Positions 1 to 11,070 of a stretch of 64,000 nucleotides of DNA are shown one piece after another. The stretch's first letter is position 1; each line of letters starts with the position of its first letter. The DNA is from Tubiluchus corallicola (lineage: Eukaryota > Priapulida > Priapulimorpha > Priapulimorphida > Tubiluchidae). The notes beneath the pieces were generated by a model. The model was given only the letters and a program-made list of their open reading frames with translations. It did not search any database and was not told the origin of the DNA. The position numbers and the translations under genes were made by a program. Location of the stretch: assembly GCA_030141605.1 (NCBI GenBank), contig JAQGDQ010002377.1, positions 1 to 64,000 of the forward strand, in the 5' to 3' direction.

Positions 1-343
1 GGTGCGCATGCAGCCATGTGCATCTGTCTGAGCCCAGGTAGAGAAAGTACTGTCGCTCACACAGTTTATTGTCTGTTGTCACGTACTTACCGTGAATGGA
101 TCAAGCTTGAACTGTGATAATTTAGGCCATTAATAAGCAAAAACCATTTTGTTTGTTTAGGGTTTAATCAAGTTTTTGTATAAATTTTCGTATGTTTGTT
201 TCAAATTAAAATTACAAATTACAACATTAAAATTACGTATGTATCTTATGCATTATTAAAACAATGGCTAAAAATTTACATTGTTTTACATTGTTACATC
301 AATGTTTGAAAACTTTCTAACGAATCAGTGATGGTGCTTACAG

Positions 344-439
344 GCAGGTGCATTGGTTCTCGTGTATTCTGATGGTTCTGTACTGCTTTCACACAGCGGG
401 ACTGAGATGGGTCAGGGACTGCACACCAAGATGATCCAG
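344..439 (+). CDS. XDH: XDH exon a (GTEMGQG motif)
   Basis: The 96-nt exon starts after a CAG acceptor and ends before GTTGGA, phase 0 to 0. It encodes [20 protein letters not shown] and continues with [12 protein letters not shown], the conserved segment lining the molybdopterin site. Confidence 0.9.
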
Positions 440-3400
440 GTTGGACTTTTTTAACTTCATTCGAGTTTGTTGTTTGCTTCAAAGAAAACTGGACGATTGT
501 GTAGACATTAGTTCAAAATAAAGAATGCTCTGAAATGTTGAAAACAACAATAGATTTTTTAAGTCAAAGCTTAGACTAAAAAAGAATTACTTCAGTAGTT
601 AAACTTTCAAAGGTACTCGCTAATTCAGCGAATTCAGTAGAACTGGAAATGGCGCCTTTTTGGCACATTCGCGAGGGCCGACAAATAGGCGCATTACCAT
701 GATAAGCGTGATCGTGTGCAGTGTTATTCTGTGACGTGAAGTTCATTTTCTTGACATCACACCAGCGTCTTATAGCAATCTTCGCTTACGCAAACGTACT
801 TGATGCGCTAGGAAGATTTCCACCATTGCACAAACTGTGGTTAGTTTGTGACGCAAGCGATATTTGTGTTCAGCTGCCATTAATTTTCTAGCGTAATAAG
901 TATTCAAATATTAGTAACGATTACTAACTCTTATAGGCAAAAAATGTCTATTTTGGTCAGTAAAATTAAAATGAGATTGACTCTAATCAATAATTATTAT
1001 CATTTATTATTATTACATCATATTCCGTTTTAATGGAACAATTTTGTTAACTTACGTACTGTTTTATTATCTACTGTACTGAAAATTTTTATCGTTCGTA
1101 TAGGTAGCAAGTCGAGCTCTCAACATTCCACCAGAACAGATTCACATTAGTGAAACATCAACTGATAAAGTTCCAAACACTCAGCCAACGGCAGCGAGTT
1201 TCAGCTCTGACCTAAACGGAAAGGCTATTCTGGTAGTATAAAAGTGATATAACATAACATAACATAACATAACATAGCATAAAATAAGGTAACATAACAA
1301 CGTAACATAACATAACACAACACAACACAACACATCACATCACGACGTCTCGCTTAACGTCGCATTTCATTGGAACCCATTAGCGTCGTTACGTGACGAT
1401 TTACTGTACCAGAAAATGTATCAAAATTACGTTACTAAGTTCACATGTCGCTAACAACTGAAATGTTTTTTATTCAATTTCAGAATGCTTGTGAAATAAT
1501 CGTAAAACGATTAAAACCGTATATGGAAGCCAAACCTAATGCTGGATGGGCAACATGGGTCTGTACTTTTTGGTTTATAGTTTTGCAAAAAAAATTGCTA
1601 TTATGATAGTAGTTTTAATGTGTGCTTGCTCAAAGCTACCCGCAGGCGTAGAAATTTTGATCAATTGAATATACACTCATGTCTCGGTTTGCTGGACAAT
1701 GGCGGGGAGACGTCGGTCCGAATTTACTGATACTAAGCTAATATAGTAGGCGTCGTGTATTAGACTCACGGTAATGTAGAATCAATCACCTAATTGTCTC
1801 AAGAATCTAGTACGGGCCGCTCCTGTGCAAAAGTATATAAAAACTGTCAACAATTGACTCCATATTTTTCCTGCGCATGTTCCACACTGATGTAATGATG
1901 GTTAACAAAGTGACGGTGTGCCACCTAGTGGTCTGCTTGCGAAACAATGAACTGTATCTGTAGTATGTGGGACTTTTTAACTGTCCAGATTTTGTTAGAT
2001 TCTTCCGATATCCGTAAAAGCGAGGTCCGAGATATGAATGTATTCTGTTTTATATATATATAATTTATTTATATATATATTACATATATTTATATATATA
2101 TATATAAAATAATATATAATATAATATATAACCAGAAATAAACTGACAAACAAACCTGACATCAGTTAGAAATACCTTGAAAGATAACTAGAAATTTGCC
2201 TATTGACTTTATAAACATTTAGAGTAAGTAACTACTTGTGGTGTACTGTCGTAAACAGGTGACTACTAGAGATAACAGTTTGTGGTGTGTTAAAAACTAG
2301 AGTTATATTTACCAAGATTCTTAATGAAAACGAGTTTTGTTGTATAAATTACTGAGTGTTTGACTTGTGTGGTAACTGGTGGTAATGCTTAAAATTTTAC
2401 CTGGTGGTTATGCTTAAAATTTTACCTGGTGGTTATGCTTAAAATTTTATTATTGATCTAGGTGAACCAAGCTTATATGGATCGTGTCAGCTTGTCTGCA
2501 ACGGGCTTTTATGCGTGAGTGTTGAAACAAAAACCGGACAGTTGATTAGACTCAATCTCGCTTTAAATTATTATTCAAAATATAAATTTTCTTTAAATAT
2601 AAAGTATACTTTATAAATAAAATATAAATAAATCTGTTTTTTATGAACATATCTAACTCGCATAACTTTCGCATAACTCGTACAAATTTTTTGGTTCCGA
2701 GGTGTTTGACTTGTACTAATTTACAGTACAGTCGACCCTCGTTAAACCGGACCCCGTTAGCCCGGATATCGGATAAGACGGACGCCATCCGTGGTAAAGG
2801 AAAGTGACCGATTTCCGTCCGAGCCGGAGCGCTAAACGCACCTCGGCCTACCAACTGTACAATAATTTCTTTATCCTCACAGGTTAACTATTGTAAAGCA
2901 ATATACAGTATATTACATAGTGCAATGTAGATAGGCCTTATTAAAGTGATTATTCCTGTATAATATAGAGTTTTATAGACCATATATAGGCATATCGGAT
3001 AAATCGGACAATCGGCTAAACCGAACCCTCCCCTCCCAATTACTCCGGTTTAACGAAGGTTGACTGTATATCCGTAGTATATTATAGTCTTTCCTTTTAG
3101 GCCTCCTGTAAAAGGTTTTGATTGGGACAAAGGGGAAGGTAACCCATTCATGTACTTCTCTTACGGAGCTGCCGCTACCGTGGTGGAGATAGATTGCCTT
3201 ACCGGGGATCATGTGGTAAACATAAATTATGGTGATTACAAAGCTAAATTGAGTTCAAATGATCAGTGCTTAAAATAATATTACAACTGATTAAAACTGA
3301 TTAATTTTATGTTTTTACATCTAGACAATTTTTATTTAGCTCTCCAAATAATTACTCGGTGATTTTCAATTCAATTTTAATTGGTTTATTTCACGTGCAT

Positions 3401-6400
3401 TACATGAAGTATTACGTCATGTACTACGGCCAAATCACGTTGAAAACACCGGTTCTCGTCTGATCACCGAAGTTAAGCAACGTGGAGCCTGGTTAGTACT
3501 TGGATGGGTGACCGCCTAGGAATACCAGGTGCTGTAGGCTTGCGGGATGCTAACACTGTATCTCGACACTAGGCAGAGGAGCTGTACAAGCAGCCAATGT
3601 TTACAGGGCGGAGGAGGTCAAGTGAGCCAACGGTCATGTGTAGAGGAGTAAACCTTTCAAATCAGGATTGGAGCCACGAAGGCGGACCAGTGCAGCATGC
3701 TCACTGACTCCGGCAGCTCCTGCAGCCAACCTGGTGCCAAACGTATCGCTCCGCTTTCCTTTGGACTACACCAGGGAGGAAGAGAGGGGGTTCCTGTTGT
3801 CTGGGCAACTCAGGATCTCCATACACCTTGCCCAGGCGTGTGCCCTGGAGACGTTCAAGGATCGCACTGTTCAGCAACAGTCGACGCTGCAGCTTCATCA
3901 ATGTGATCAATAACTGACTCTCTTGGCACACACTCCATTGTCTTCCAAGACAGAAGGATGCCAACAACATGACGTAATACAAACACCGTCTAAAAGTTTT
4001 CGCAATCATAACATACATAATTATTAACAGACTTGTTACTTGCAAAAGCACTCATAACGTCTAATCAAAACTTTTGATTCGCCCTATTTACAATTGGACA
4101 AGAAAATGGCCAACCAAAATAAGCCTCAGAAAATTTGCAATAAAAAATTATATCACCTAAGTATAATCTTAAGCGAATGAAGCACTCACGTTTTCGCATT
4201 TCAATTTTTGTAAAATATTTCAACTGCTGCAGTAAACGTTGGCGCAGACATGTTTCATTTAGTCCACTAATTGAAAAGCCAGCATGTAACTGATCATGTG
4301 ACATAACATCACTGGAACACAGTCGCAGTGAGTTCTGAGCACGTGGCATGACATCACAAGAACACAGTCGCAGTGAGTTCTGAGCACGTGTACTATAAAG
4401 ATTTGTGTTGTGGTTCTGTGACGCCATCTAATATGGCGCCGCCGTGACAGTCTCGCGGGAGAATTTAAAATGAAAACAAACAGGAAATTCTTTTAACGTG
4501 AGTAAGATAAACGCTTAAGATTGCTTCTAACCGTTATAATTATTTAGCGAAAATTTTCTGAGACTTGCTTTAACTGGGTCTTTTGTTGTCCCTTAAGTGC
4601 TTAATTACTTAATATGCCCAATTGATGAGCATCGTGAGGTGTAGGTACGCATGAGCTCAGAGTTGTTATTACTGCGGACATGGTATGTTATTTCCATATG
4701 GTATTTTGGAGGATCTAAAATGTGACATTTTGTACTGACTTTGCAAAGTATGATTGACAATGTGCCGTCTGTAAATTTTTGGACTAATCTCAGGTCTTAG
4801 GTTCAAATCCCGAATAATCCACAATTTTTCAGTGTCTCCTTTCACCAACTCATAAGCCGCAATGGGTAAAAATTGGTAAAATCAACCCCGATGGTTTATT
4901 AAAATTCTGACGATCATGGACATAATTAATTAATAATCTGGCATCTTTATGTTTCAAGATGTTAAGTACGGACATCGTCATGGATATTGGAGACAGCTTG
5001 AATCCAGCAATAGATGTTGGACAGATTGAAGGTGGATTCGTACAAGGCTACGGATTGGCGACCATGGAGGAACTTCGCTATTCGCCTGATGGTAGATATG
5101 ATACTTCCAGTACAGGGTGTTTCAGAAGTTTCCCACCAAATTGCTTTTCTATTTTCTTTGTTAACTCTTTAGGGACTGTAAGTGTTTGCTGCATTTTGCA
5201 TGGCTTCATGAAAAACTGCTCTTACTAAGCAGTGATTACGTCATATTTGATAATTTTTGCAGGTTTCTACTCCTCATACAATGACCTTTCATGGGTTCAT
5301 GAAAAACTGCTCTAACTAAGCACTGATTACGTTATACTTGATAATTTTTGTAGGTTTCTACTCCTCATACAATGAATTTTCATGCAAAATTATATATGAA
5401 ATGTATTTGCTTACCTTAGACAAATTAAAAATAGATTTTTGATGAAAAAATTTAAAAACTTTCAGTAACTGTTGTATTTGCACTGTAACAATGTACCGTA
5501 TCTCTTGTGTGAAATCAGTTAATGTAGAAAATGTCAACTGTCCAGACACAACACTCTGATAAACTTTGACCTCAAGTCTACTCTATTTTTAAGGAGAATT
5601 TCTTGTTAAAAGATGAAATGACCTTAATTTCTTCTTGGCTGATCTGTAGGTTTTGCTAGAATAGCACTAGAGTGCTGCACAGCTTGGGCTGTAGCAAGCA
5701 CGCGATCAATAAATAATGTGTACTACCACGTAAGTGTGCACCAGACTAAGCTACTCAATAAGCTAAGTTGGAGTGACTGAAAATGGCATGTTTTTCTTAA
5801 TTTTATCCAGTAAAATCACTTATAAATGCTTAGACAAATAGCATGATTGGTTAGCCGAGATTCTCCCAAATAGAACAGTTCATAATGTGTAATCGTTTAG
5901 TTATGTCTGTGCTCATACAGTAGCAGAAAACTCATATGTCTGAACCAATCTGGAACATAAATGCAAATAAGACTGAAAGCAGCAATAATTAGCCTAGTAA
6001 TGTTACATAAGAGATGTAGAGGAATTTCATCTGTATGGGTTGGAAAGTGCTATAGCAGTTAGCAAGCGGTCAGCAATGAATCGTAGCTAAAGCTTCTGAC
6101 TGCTTTAGTAGTGAAATTATTACTGTGATTTTTGTTAGTAGGGTGAGTGCAGCAAGCAGGTGCTGGAAGGCTGAAAAAATCGTTGTTAAATTGAAACGTG
6201 CGTCGTTAAGTGAATAAAAGGTGTCAAATGTTCAGTGCTAAAAAAATCTTTGTTAAATTGAAACGGGGAGTCATTAAGTGAGTAAAAGGTGTTAAATGTT
6301 CAGTGCTAAAAAATCGTTGTTAAATTGAAACGTGCATTGCTAAGTGAGTAAAAGGTGTCAAATGTTCAGTGCTAAAAAATCGTTGTTAAATTGAAATGTG

Positions 6401-6728
6401 CATCGTTAAGTGAATAAAAGGTGTCAAATGTTCAATGCTGAAAAAATCGTTGTTAGATTGAAACGTGCGTCGTTAAGTGAATAAAAGGTGTCAAATGTTC
6501 AGTGCCATTTAAATGAAACATCACTAAACGGGGTGTCATTAAATGAGGTCTTACTGTATTGTCTCGTCTTTCCTGTTTAAATTATTATGTTATTTATTTC
6601 AGGGAGAATGTACACCCTTGGCCCCGGAATGTATAAAATTCCTACTGCGTCTGACATTCCAGTCAAGTTCAATGTTTCTCTGTTGCGCGATGCATCCAAT
6701 CATAAAAAAGCAATCTATTCTTCTACAA
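344..6728 (+). CDS. XDH: Xanthine dehydrogenase, C-terminal part (7 exons, incomplete at both ends)
   Basis: Exons: 344-439, 1104-1232, 1484-1558, 2462-2514, 3101-3215, 4959-5091, 6603-6728. Joined, they give a continuous frame matching the C-terminal molybdenum domain of XDH, which oxidises hypoxanthine and xanthine to urate in the cytosol or peroxisome. Seen directly: the [12 protein letters not shown] motif, [29 protein letters not shown], the [19 protein letters not shown] block and [23 protein letters not shown]...PTAAS and VSLLRD favour XDH over aldehyde oxidase (AOX), although the families are close. All introns are GT-AG and the phases agree. Upstream exons lie before the window. The next exon should start with the AVGEPPLF-like segment holding the catalytic glutamate (about residue 1261 in mammals). 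I do not find it before the GH31 gene, so this copy may be truncated. Confidence 0.92.
440..1103 (+). other. XDH intron without recognisable features
   Basis: This AT-rich intron between exons a and b shows no coding match, tandem repeat or RNA gene. A locally GC-richer stretch at about 640-780 has no clear identity. Confidence 0.6.
1104..1232 (+). CDS. XDH: XDH exon b
   Basis: The exon is 129 nt, phase 0 to 0, with a TAG acceptor and a GTAGTA donor. It encodes [20 protein letters not shown], then [20 protein letters not shown]. The SETST and PTAAS-DLNG blocks are strong XDH signatures. Confidence 0.92.
1244..1345. repeat. AACAT/ACACA-type short tandem repeat
   Basis: Degenerate pentamer repeats (AACAT, grading into CAACA and CATCA) lie in the XDH intron directly after exon b. 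Confidence 0.8.
1484..1558 (+). CDS. XDH: XDH exon c
   Basis: The exon is 75 nt, phase 0 to 0, with a CAG acceptor and a GTCTGT donor. It encodes [19 protein letters not shown] ending in GWATW. This matches the ACQTIL-KRLEPY...W segment of XDH. Confidence 0.88.
2048..2135. repeat. (TA)n-rich microsatellite
   Basis: This is an interrupted run of TA dinucleotides in the intron before exon d. The rest of 1559-2375 shows no gene or RNA that I recognise. Confidence 0.85.
2376..2450. repeat. Three tandem copies of a 25-bp repeat
   Basis: The unit CTGGTGGTTATGCTTAAAAT plus TTTAC occurs three times at 2376, 2401 and 2426 with one or two differences. The array ends about 12 bp upstream of XDH exon d, so it overlaps the branch-point and polypyrimidine region. 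Confidence 0.85.
2462..2514 (+). CDS. XDH: XDH exon d
   Basis: This short 53-nt exon is phase 0 to 2, with a TAG acceptor and a GTGAGT donor. It encodes [18 protein letters not shown], the conserved SLSATGFY block. A 25-bp direct repeat (three copies) ends about 12 bp before it. Confidence 0.9.
2729..3066. mobile_element. pogo/Tigger-type MITE (338 bp, TA target site)
   Basis: The ends are inverted repeats. The left end reads CAGTCGACCCTCGTTAAACC and the reverse complement of the right end reads CAGTCAACCTTCGTTAAACC. Both ends are flanked by TA. The CAGT...GTTAAACCGG style is typical of pogo/Tigger-derived elements. There is no transposase inside, so it is non-autonomous. It lies entirely in the XDH intron, ending 34 bp before exon e. 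Confidence 0.85.
3101..3215 (+). CDS. XDH: XDH exon e
   Basis: The exon is 115 nt, phase 2 to 0, with a TTTTAG acceptor and a GTAAAC donor. It encodes [20 protein letters not shown] followed by [18 protein letters not shown]. The [10 protein letters not shown] string is invariant in XDH/AOX proteins. Confidence 0.92.
3422..3541 (+). rRNA. 5S ribosomal RNA gene or retro-copy
   Basis: This 120-nt segment matches metazoan 5S rRNA end to end. The 5' strand CTACGGCC pairs with the 3' end GTGCTGTAGGC. The internal promoter is intact: box A-like AAGTTAAGCAACG and box C-like TGGATGGGTGACCGCC. Small changes are visible (TACTACGG at the start, CCTAGG for CCTGGG). No T-run terminator follows; GC-rich sequence continues instead. 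It is a single copy inside an XDH intron, so it may be a dispersed gene, a pseudogene, or the head of a 5S-derived SINE. Confidence 0.85.
3542..3950. other. GC-rich segment fused downstream of the 5S copy
   Basis: About 400 bp of clearly GC-richer sequence directly follows the 5S-like copy and ends abruptly in AT-rich DNA. Overlapping short open frames exist but none matches a protein I recognise. It could be the body of a 5S-headed retroelement (SINE3-like) or the source locus of a read-through transcript. Confidence 0.45.
4299..4390. repeat. Tandem duplication of a ~46-bp unit
   Basis: Two near-identical copies share the core GAACACAGTCGCAGTGAGTT followed by CTGAGCACGTG. The array lies in the intron before XDH exon f. 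Confidence 0.85.
4430..4610. repeat. Dispersed repeat, second copy near 57606
   Basis: The sequence around ATGGCGCCGCC...GGGAGAATTTAAAATGAAAA resembles 57606-57770 (ATGGCGCGGTT...GGAGATTTAAAATGAAAAAA), including downstream TAATTATTTA blocks. It is an unclassified interspersed repeat. Confidence 0.5.
4767..4920 (+). mobile_element. tRNA-derived SINE-like repeat
   Basis: A B-box-like GGTTCAAATCCCG is followed by a body (CACAATTTTTCAGTGTCTCC, CCGCAATGGGTAA, ATGGTTTATTAAAATTCTG). The body recurs in inverted form twice at 41644-42037 and partly near 24150. The A-box side is weak. Confidence 0.55.
4959..5091 (+). CDS. XDH: XDH exon f (TDIVMDIG block)
   Basis: The exon is 133 nt, phase 0 to 1, with a TTTCAAG acceptor and a GTAGAT donor. 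It encodes [20 protein letters not shown], then [20 protein letters not shown]. The ATG at its start is an internal codon, not an initiation site. Confidence 0.92.
5201..5380. repeat. Tandem duplication of a ~91-bp unit
   Basis: The segment starting TTCATGAAAAACTGCTCT and ending TTCTACTCCTCATACAATGA is repeated twice. It starts about 110 bp after the donor of XDH exon f. Nothing coding is seen from here to 6170. Confidence 0.85.
6174..6556. mobile_element. MITE end carrying five tandem ~62-bp subterminal repeats
   Basis: Five copies of a unit (TTGTTAAATTGAAACGTGCG...TAAAAGGTGTCAAATGTTCA) run from 6174 to about 6506. A terminal sequence follows whose reverse complement begins CAGTAAGACCTCATTTAATG, with TA at 6557-6558. 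The unit also occurs once near the right end of the 34148-34901 element, so this is an amplified subterminal part of the same family. The left end of this copy was not found. Confidence 0.7.
6603..6728 (+). CDS. XDH: XDH exon g (last recognisable XDH exon)
   Basis: The exon is 126 nt, phase 1 to 1, with a TTTCAG acceptor and a GTGAGT donor. It encodes [20 protein letters not shown], then [20 protein letters not shown]. The donor is intact, so a downstream exon is expected, but only mobile elements follow. The exon begins 45 bp after the MITE end at 6556. Confidence 0.9.
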
Positions 6729-6837
6729 GTGAGTATAACACCTGCCTTTCACTCTCCTGCAAATTAATACATAAATAAATAAAGTAACAGTACAATCTAT
6801 ATATATATATACAATATCATGCGTCCAGCCTGAGTCG

Positions 6838-8853
6838 TCACTCATAATTTCTACCTAACACTTTCCTCCACTGGTCTCTTATGTCTGAAGTGTAAAATGC
6901 TTCACTGTTATTCAATGCGTTTATGAGAAGATTTGAGCTTTGCATTACTCTAATGTATAGACTGTATGCAGTTTTCCTATGTACTACATCAAAGTATAAA
7001 ACATCGTGGTCTACTGAAATGGTCCTAGAACTATAATCATATGGGTAGTTGAAAAGTTTGCGTTTTGAAATATTGTGAGCTACTTTAAGTTTGCTGAGAC
7101 TGTAGTTATAAAAATGTCGCCAGGTGGCCATACCGTAGAAAGAATTACAATAAGAGTTGAACAGACGAGTTTTGACATTAGGTGAACAATGATGAAATTT
7201 TCTAAGAATACGGTTCGCTCTAGTGCAAAACAGACTTCGTTGTCTGATAACATCCATGTCATCTTTGTTATCACTGGTGATGATATGGCCAAGATACTTT
7301 TCTGTTTCACACGGTATAATTATTTTACCGGCTACCTCAGGTGAACTGAAATTGAACCCACACATACTGGGGGGTGTAATTGTTATGAGTTTAGCCTTGT
7401 CGACGTTTATTACTATGTCATGACTATTTGCGTAATCAACATACATATCAACTAAAGTTTGTAAAGCAGTGGTAGTGGATGCTAGTAAACATCCATCATC
7501 AGCAAACATAAGGTGATTTATATAAGTACCACCTATCTGACAACCTAGACCGGTAGATCTGAGGTCAGAACTCAAGTCTCTGAAATATAAATTAAATAGT
7601 ATGGGTGACATTTTTGCACCCTGCCGAACACCATTTGCGACTTTAAATGTGCAAGAGCAAAAATTTCCCCACCTCACAAACATGGTTTGTCGAGAGTAGT
7701 AAAAGGCTAATAATCTTATAATAATGTTAGGCATATCAGTATCGACCAGTTTTAGAAACATTTTGTAGTAATTTACCCGGTCAAAAGCTTTAGATGCATC
7801 TAAGAACAATATGTGTACTGGACTCTGGCGTTGAATGTAATAGTCAATAACTTCTTTCATGGTATACAAACACATTTCGGTACCCAGTTCATTCACGTAA
7901 CCAAACTGATTTGGTGTTGATTGAATTGAGTTACCGTATCTGCTTAAAAACAAAATTTCTAATAATTTGTTCAACACTGTGGATAGTGCTATTGGCCTAT
8001 AATTATTTTTGGCTGTGATTTCCTTATTTTTGTCTTTCACAATCGGTACAATGACAGACAGCATTAGAGAATCAGGCAAAAAACAATGTATGACACAAGC
8101 GCTTAATAAAAGTGATAATTCTATTGGCAGCATATGTGAAGCAAACCTAAAATGCTCCGATTTAATTGCATCATTTCCAGCCGATTTGTGCAGAGATAGT
8201 TTTGAAATGGCCTCTTGCACTTCTCTCACAGTGAAAGAACTCACAATACCCATATTACTACTTAACTTCAAGTCTAATTTTGCTGCAACGTCACCGTTAT
8301 TTGCAGAATTTAAAATCTTTTTATAGTGCTTCCCCCACATATCACATATAGCCTTATCGCCTGAAATTTCGTCTATTTTAGGGGGTAAAGGAATTCTTGA
8401 GTTAGTTTCCCTTTTTATCATGGCCCAAAATTCATAAGAATTACAGTTCATAAACTTATGAGCAATTTTATCTGCGACAATTGTTTTCTCTTGGATCTTG
8501 CATTCACGTAATGCAAGCTTAAAACGTGAACGTGCCTGGCGCATTTCATCAGCAATGAGCCCATTCCGAGGCTTGCCATTCGCACACCAATTTAAAAAAC
8601 AGTGACGAAAGTGTCTGTGTTTTTCAGAAACGAATTCGTTCCAGCCAGGTATTATTTTATCCTTTATACGTTCATGATTTTGTGACGGCTTATAACTAGG
8701 CAGCGTATTCTCAGCCGCAGAATTTAGCGCAGATATAATTGCGTCATGCATCAAAGCAAGTTGTTGTCTATGATTGGGGTTCTGACAGTGAATGTCACCA
8801 CAATAAATTGCGTCGTACGGGACAACGATTCCAGATAGCAAAGACTGTGTCAT
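6838..8853 (-). pseudogene. LINE reverse transcriptase part of ORF2
   Basis: The frame covers 671 codons. RT motifs in order: NNYRPIALSTVLNKLLE, the FLDASKAFDRV block with the first catalytic Asp, NGVRQGAKMSPILFNLY, and LMFADDGCLLAS with the Asp pair. A YLGHIITSDNKDD thumb-side motif follows. The frame extends upstream of its first ATG (KAESNHLLEYQT) into the region where the endonuclease frame ends. The apparent ATGA stop-start overlap at 8850-8853 is therefore best read as a frameshift within one ORF2, not as two designed genes. Confidence 0.85.
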
Positions 8854-10946
8854 TGTTTGGTATTCGAGGAGATGATTACTTTCAGCTTTCTCCTAGTCAA
8901 CCATAAAAAAGGCACTATTGGTTTACAAGGTGTGTCCGAATCACACGACACTTGGCCATTCAAAACGTCATTTACAGTGACTGTAGCCGCACCATTAGGT
9001 GATAAAGCCATTCGATCTATATGCACGTTTAGTAGTAAGGGCATGTGATCTGAACTTGTTAGCTCATAATTTACACAGATATCTCCAATTAAAGAGTCCA
9101 TAGCCATAGTACTAATTACATATTCAAGCCATGTAGTTGAGTTGTGGGCTACACTAACGAACGTAAATGAAGAACTTGGCATTTTCGCTACATCAGATAT
9201 AATATAGTCATTAGCATTACACGTTTCACTTAGCTCCGCGTAAAACCTTTTTTGAGGATGGGAATTGAAGTCCCCGACACAACAAACATAGCTAGACTCT
9301 GTAGTTTCAATAATAGAGGTGAGAGTGCCTAGACAATGATTAAACTCATCAAAATTATTATCAGCTTCATAGGGAAAGTAAACATTAATTAATACAAGTG
9401 GCATTAACTTATCAGGAAATGAAAGAGAAATACCCATTACTCTGCATTCGTCATCATAGGTAAGTATTTTACTGGTAACAGGAAGAGTTTTTCGCCATAA
9501 GATAGCCAAGCCTCCTTGTGGTCTACCATCTGGTATTCCTGTAGAGAAATCGGTTGGTGAAACTCCATGTCCATAGAATTCTGGGTGAATGCAAGATAGG
9601 TGTTCTAGCTCTTGTTTAGGCAACATCGTTTCTTGCAAAAGTAGCACATCAATAGATTTGCGCAGTTCCTGTAGTACGTATTGAGACTCAGGGTGCAACA
9701 CTGAATTGCAGTAATAGCTCGCTACCTTCAAGTCTGTGTTTGTGTTTGGTTGCAGTTCATTATTATTAGTATGATTAGTGGTGCTGCTGGTGGCGCCGCC
9801 ACATTCCGTTTGCTGATCAAGTGTATCATTCCCTGCTTCTCTATTACCTACTGGTCTATAGCCGTCGTTTGATAATACCTTTGCTTTCTGCGTTAAAGGC
9901 TGATTCACAGTCAGTTTTGCAGCTCTAGAAGTATAGAATGGCTTCATCAGCGTGCCAACTGGCCATAACTCTGCGTTCATAATTTTATCATACTCGTCCG
10001 TACCATGACAGCTTATAACAAATGAGGAGTATGTATTAAATTTTGTCTTAAGTTGTTCCACATTAACTGTAATGTTGCACGATTCATCTACAAAACGCTG
10101 AACCTCCGTTGCGTCGGTACTAGGATCTAGACGGGTAATGAATATTCGTCGTAGTGGTTTGCTCGGTCTTAGGAATACTCCAAGGCCAGTAGCAGATCCT
10201 GTGATGACTTTCTTGGATTCTCTATTATTCACATTACGTGGGCGCCGCCGTTTTTTCACAATCGTGAATCCGTCATTGTCGTCATCAACAATCTTGTCGC
10301 TCGTTTGCTGCTTGCTCACGTTTGTAAGTTCCGTGTTCACTAGGCAGCTTCTGGTTGTTTCAGAGTAACTTTTCTTTTGTGATGAGTCTGTTTTTGAAGA
10401 CACGGGAGGCACAGCTTTGGACAGATGTACTTTTAGCAGAGCATCAATCTCAGCCCTAGAAACAGAGTTTTCTTTCAGTTCTTGGAGTTCCTGTTGAACT
10501 GTTTGCAATTTCTTAACAATGACAGATGTATCAACTGATTTCAGTGTCATTGGTGGCATTTTATGGGAGTATGCTGACACAAACCTAGGTGACGGTACTG
10601 CGTCCATAATTGACCCATATTGTAAAAGCTTAAGAATGTCCATTGCATTTGCCCTTCTCTTCGAGGGACCGATCCTGTTTTTAGTGAAGTCAGGCTTTTC
10701 GGTGGCTTCTGCAGGAATAAAGTCTAAGAGTAATGCTTTTGCATCTTCACATTCTTCATCAGTGTAATGGTCATGGATGATAGTTGCAAGATCTAAATAA
10801 GTCGCACCAGCTTCAAGCTGATTTTGGGCAAAATAATTTAATTCGCTGTGTATGAGCACCAGCTTCTTGACAGGATCTGATGTTAGGAGTTGCGTGCCAA
10901 TTGACCGATCCTCCCTGGAATGATGATAATTCATGTATAGAGTCAC
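8850..10946 (-). pseudogene. LINE endonuclease part of ORF2
   Basis: The frame covers 698 codons. The second half is an exonuclease-endonuclease-phosphatase domain: DVLLLQETM (metal-binding Glu), GGLAILWRK, CCVGDFNSHP and TSSDHMPLLL (catalytic SDH). The N-terminal half has Lys/Arg-rich and Ser/Thr-rich linkers and a possible RNA-binding fold around IFITRLDPSTDATEVQRFVD. The frame ends by frameshift just before the RT part. Confidence 0.85.
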
Positions 10947-11070
10947 TATCGTCTAGAGCTACTTTCCTGGACGTACAGCACTTTGTACAGATAGTAAGCT
11001 GCCCAAACTCTGTATGTGGTATAGCATCCGGGTATTTCCTCCTGCATAACTGACACGTGGATGGAGCCAT
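10813..11070 (-). pseudogene. LINE N-terminal zinc-finger-like segment (frameshifted start)
   Basis: This frame starts MAPSTCQLCRRKYPDAI and has paired cysteines (CQLC...CTKCC), a PHD/zinc-ribbon-like start seen in several LINE proteins. It overlaps the endonuclease frame in another phase. The likely original protein continues from here into that frame through a single indel near 10900-10930. Confidence 0.65.

Noticed and set aside
3668-4051. Overlapping open frames in both directions near the 5S copy
   Set aside because: The GC-rich composition lengthens frames on both strands. None shows a family match.
8009-8326. 105-codon plus-strand open frame
   Set aside because: It is antisense to the LINE reverse transcriptase, with no domain and no signals.
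8850-8853. Translationally coupled LINE ORFs through ATGA
   Set aside because: The RT frame is open upstream of the ATG and carries protein-like sequence, so a simple indel explains it better.
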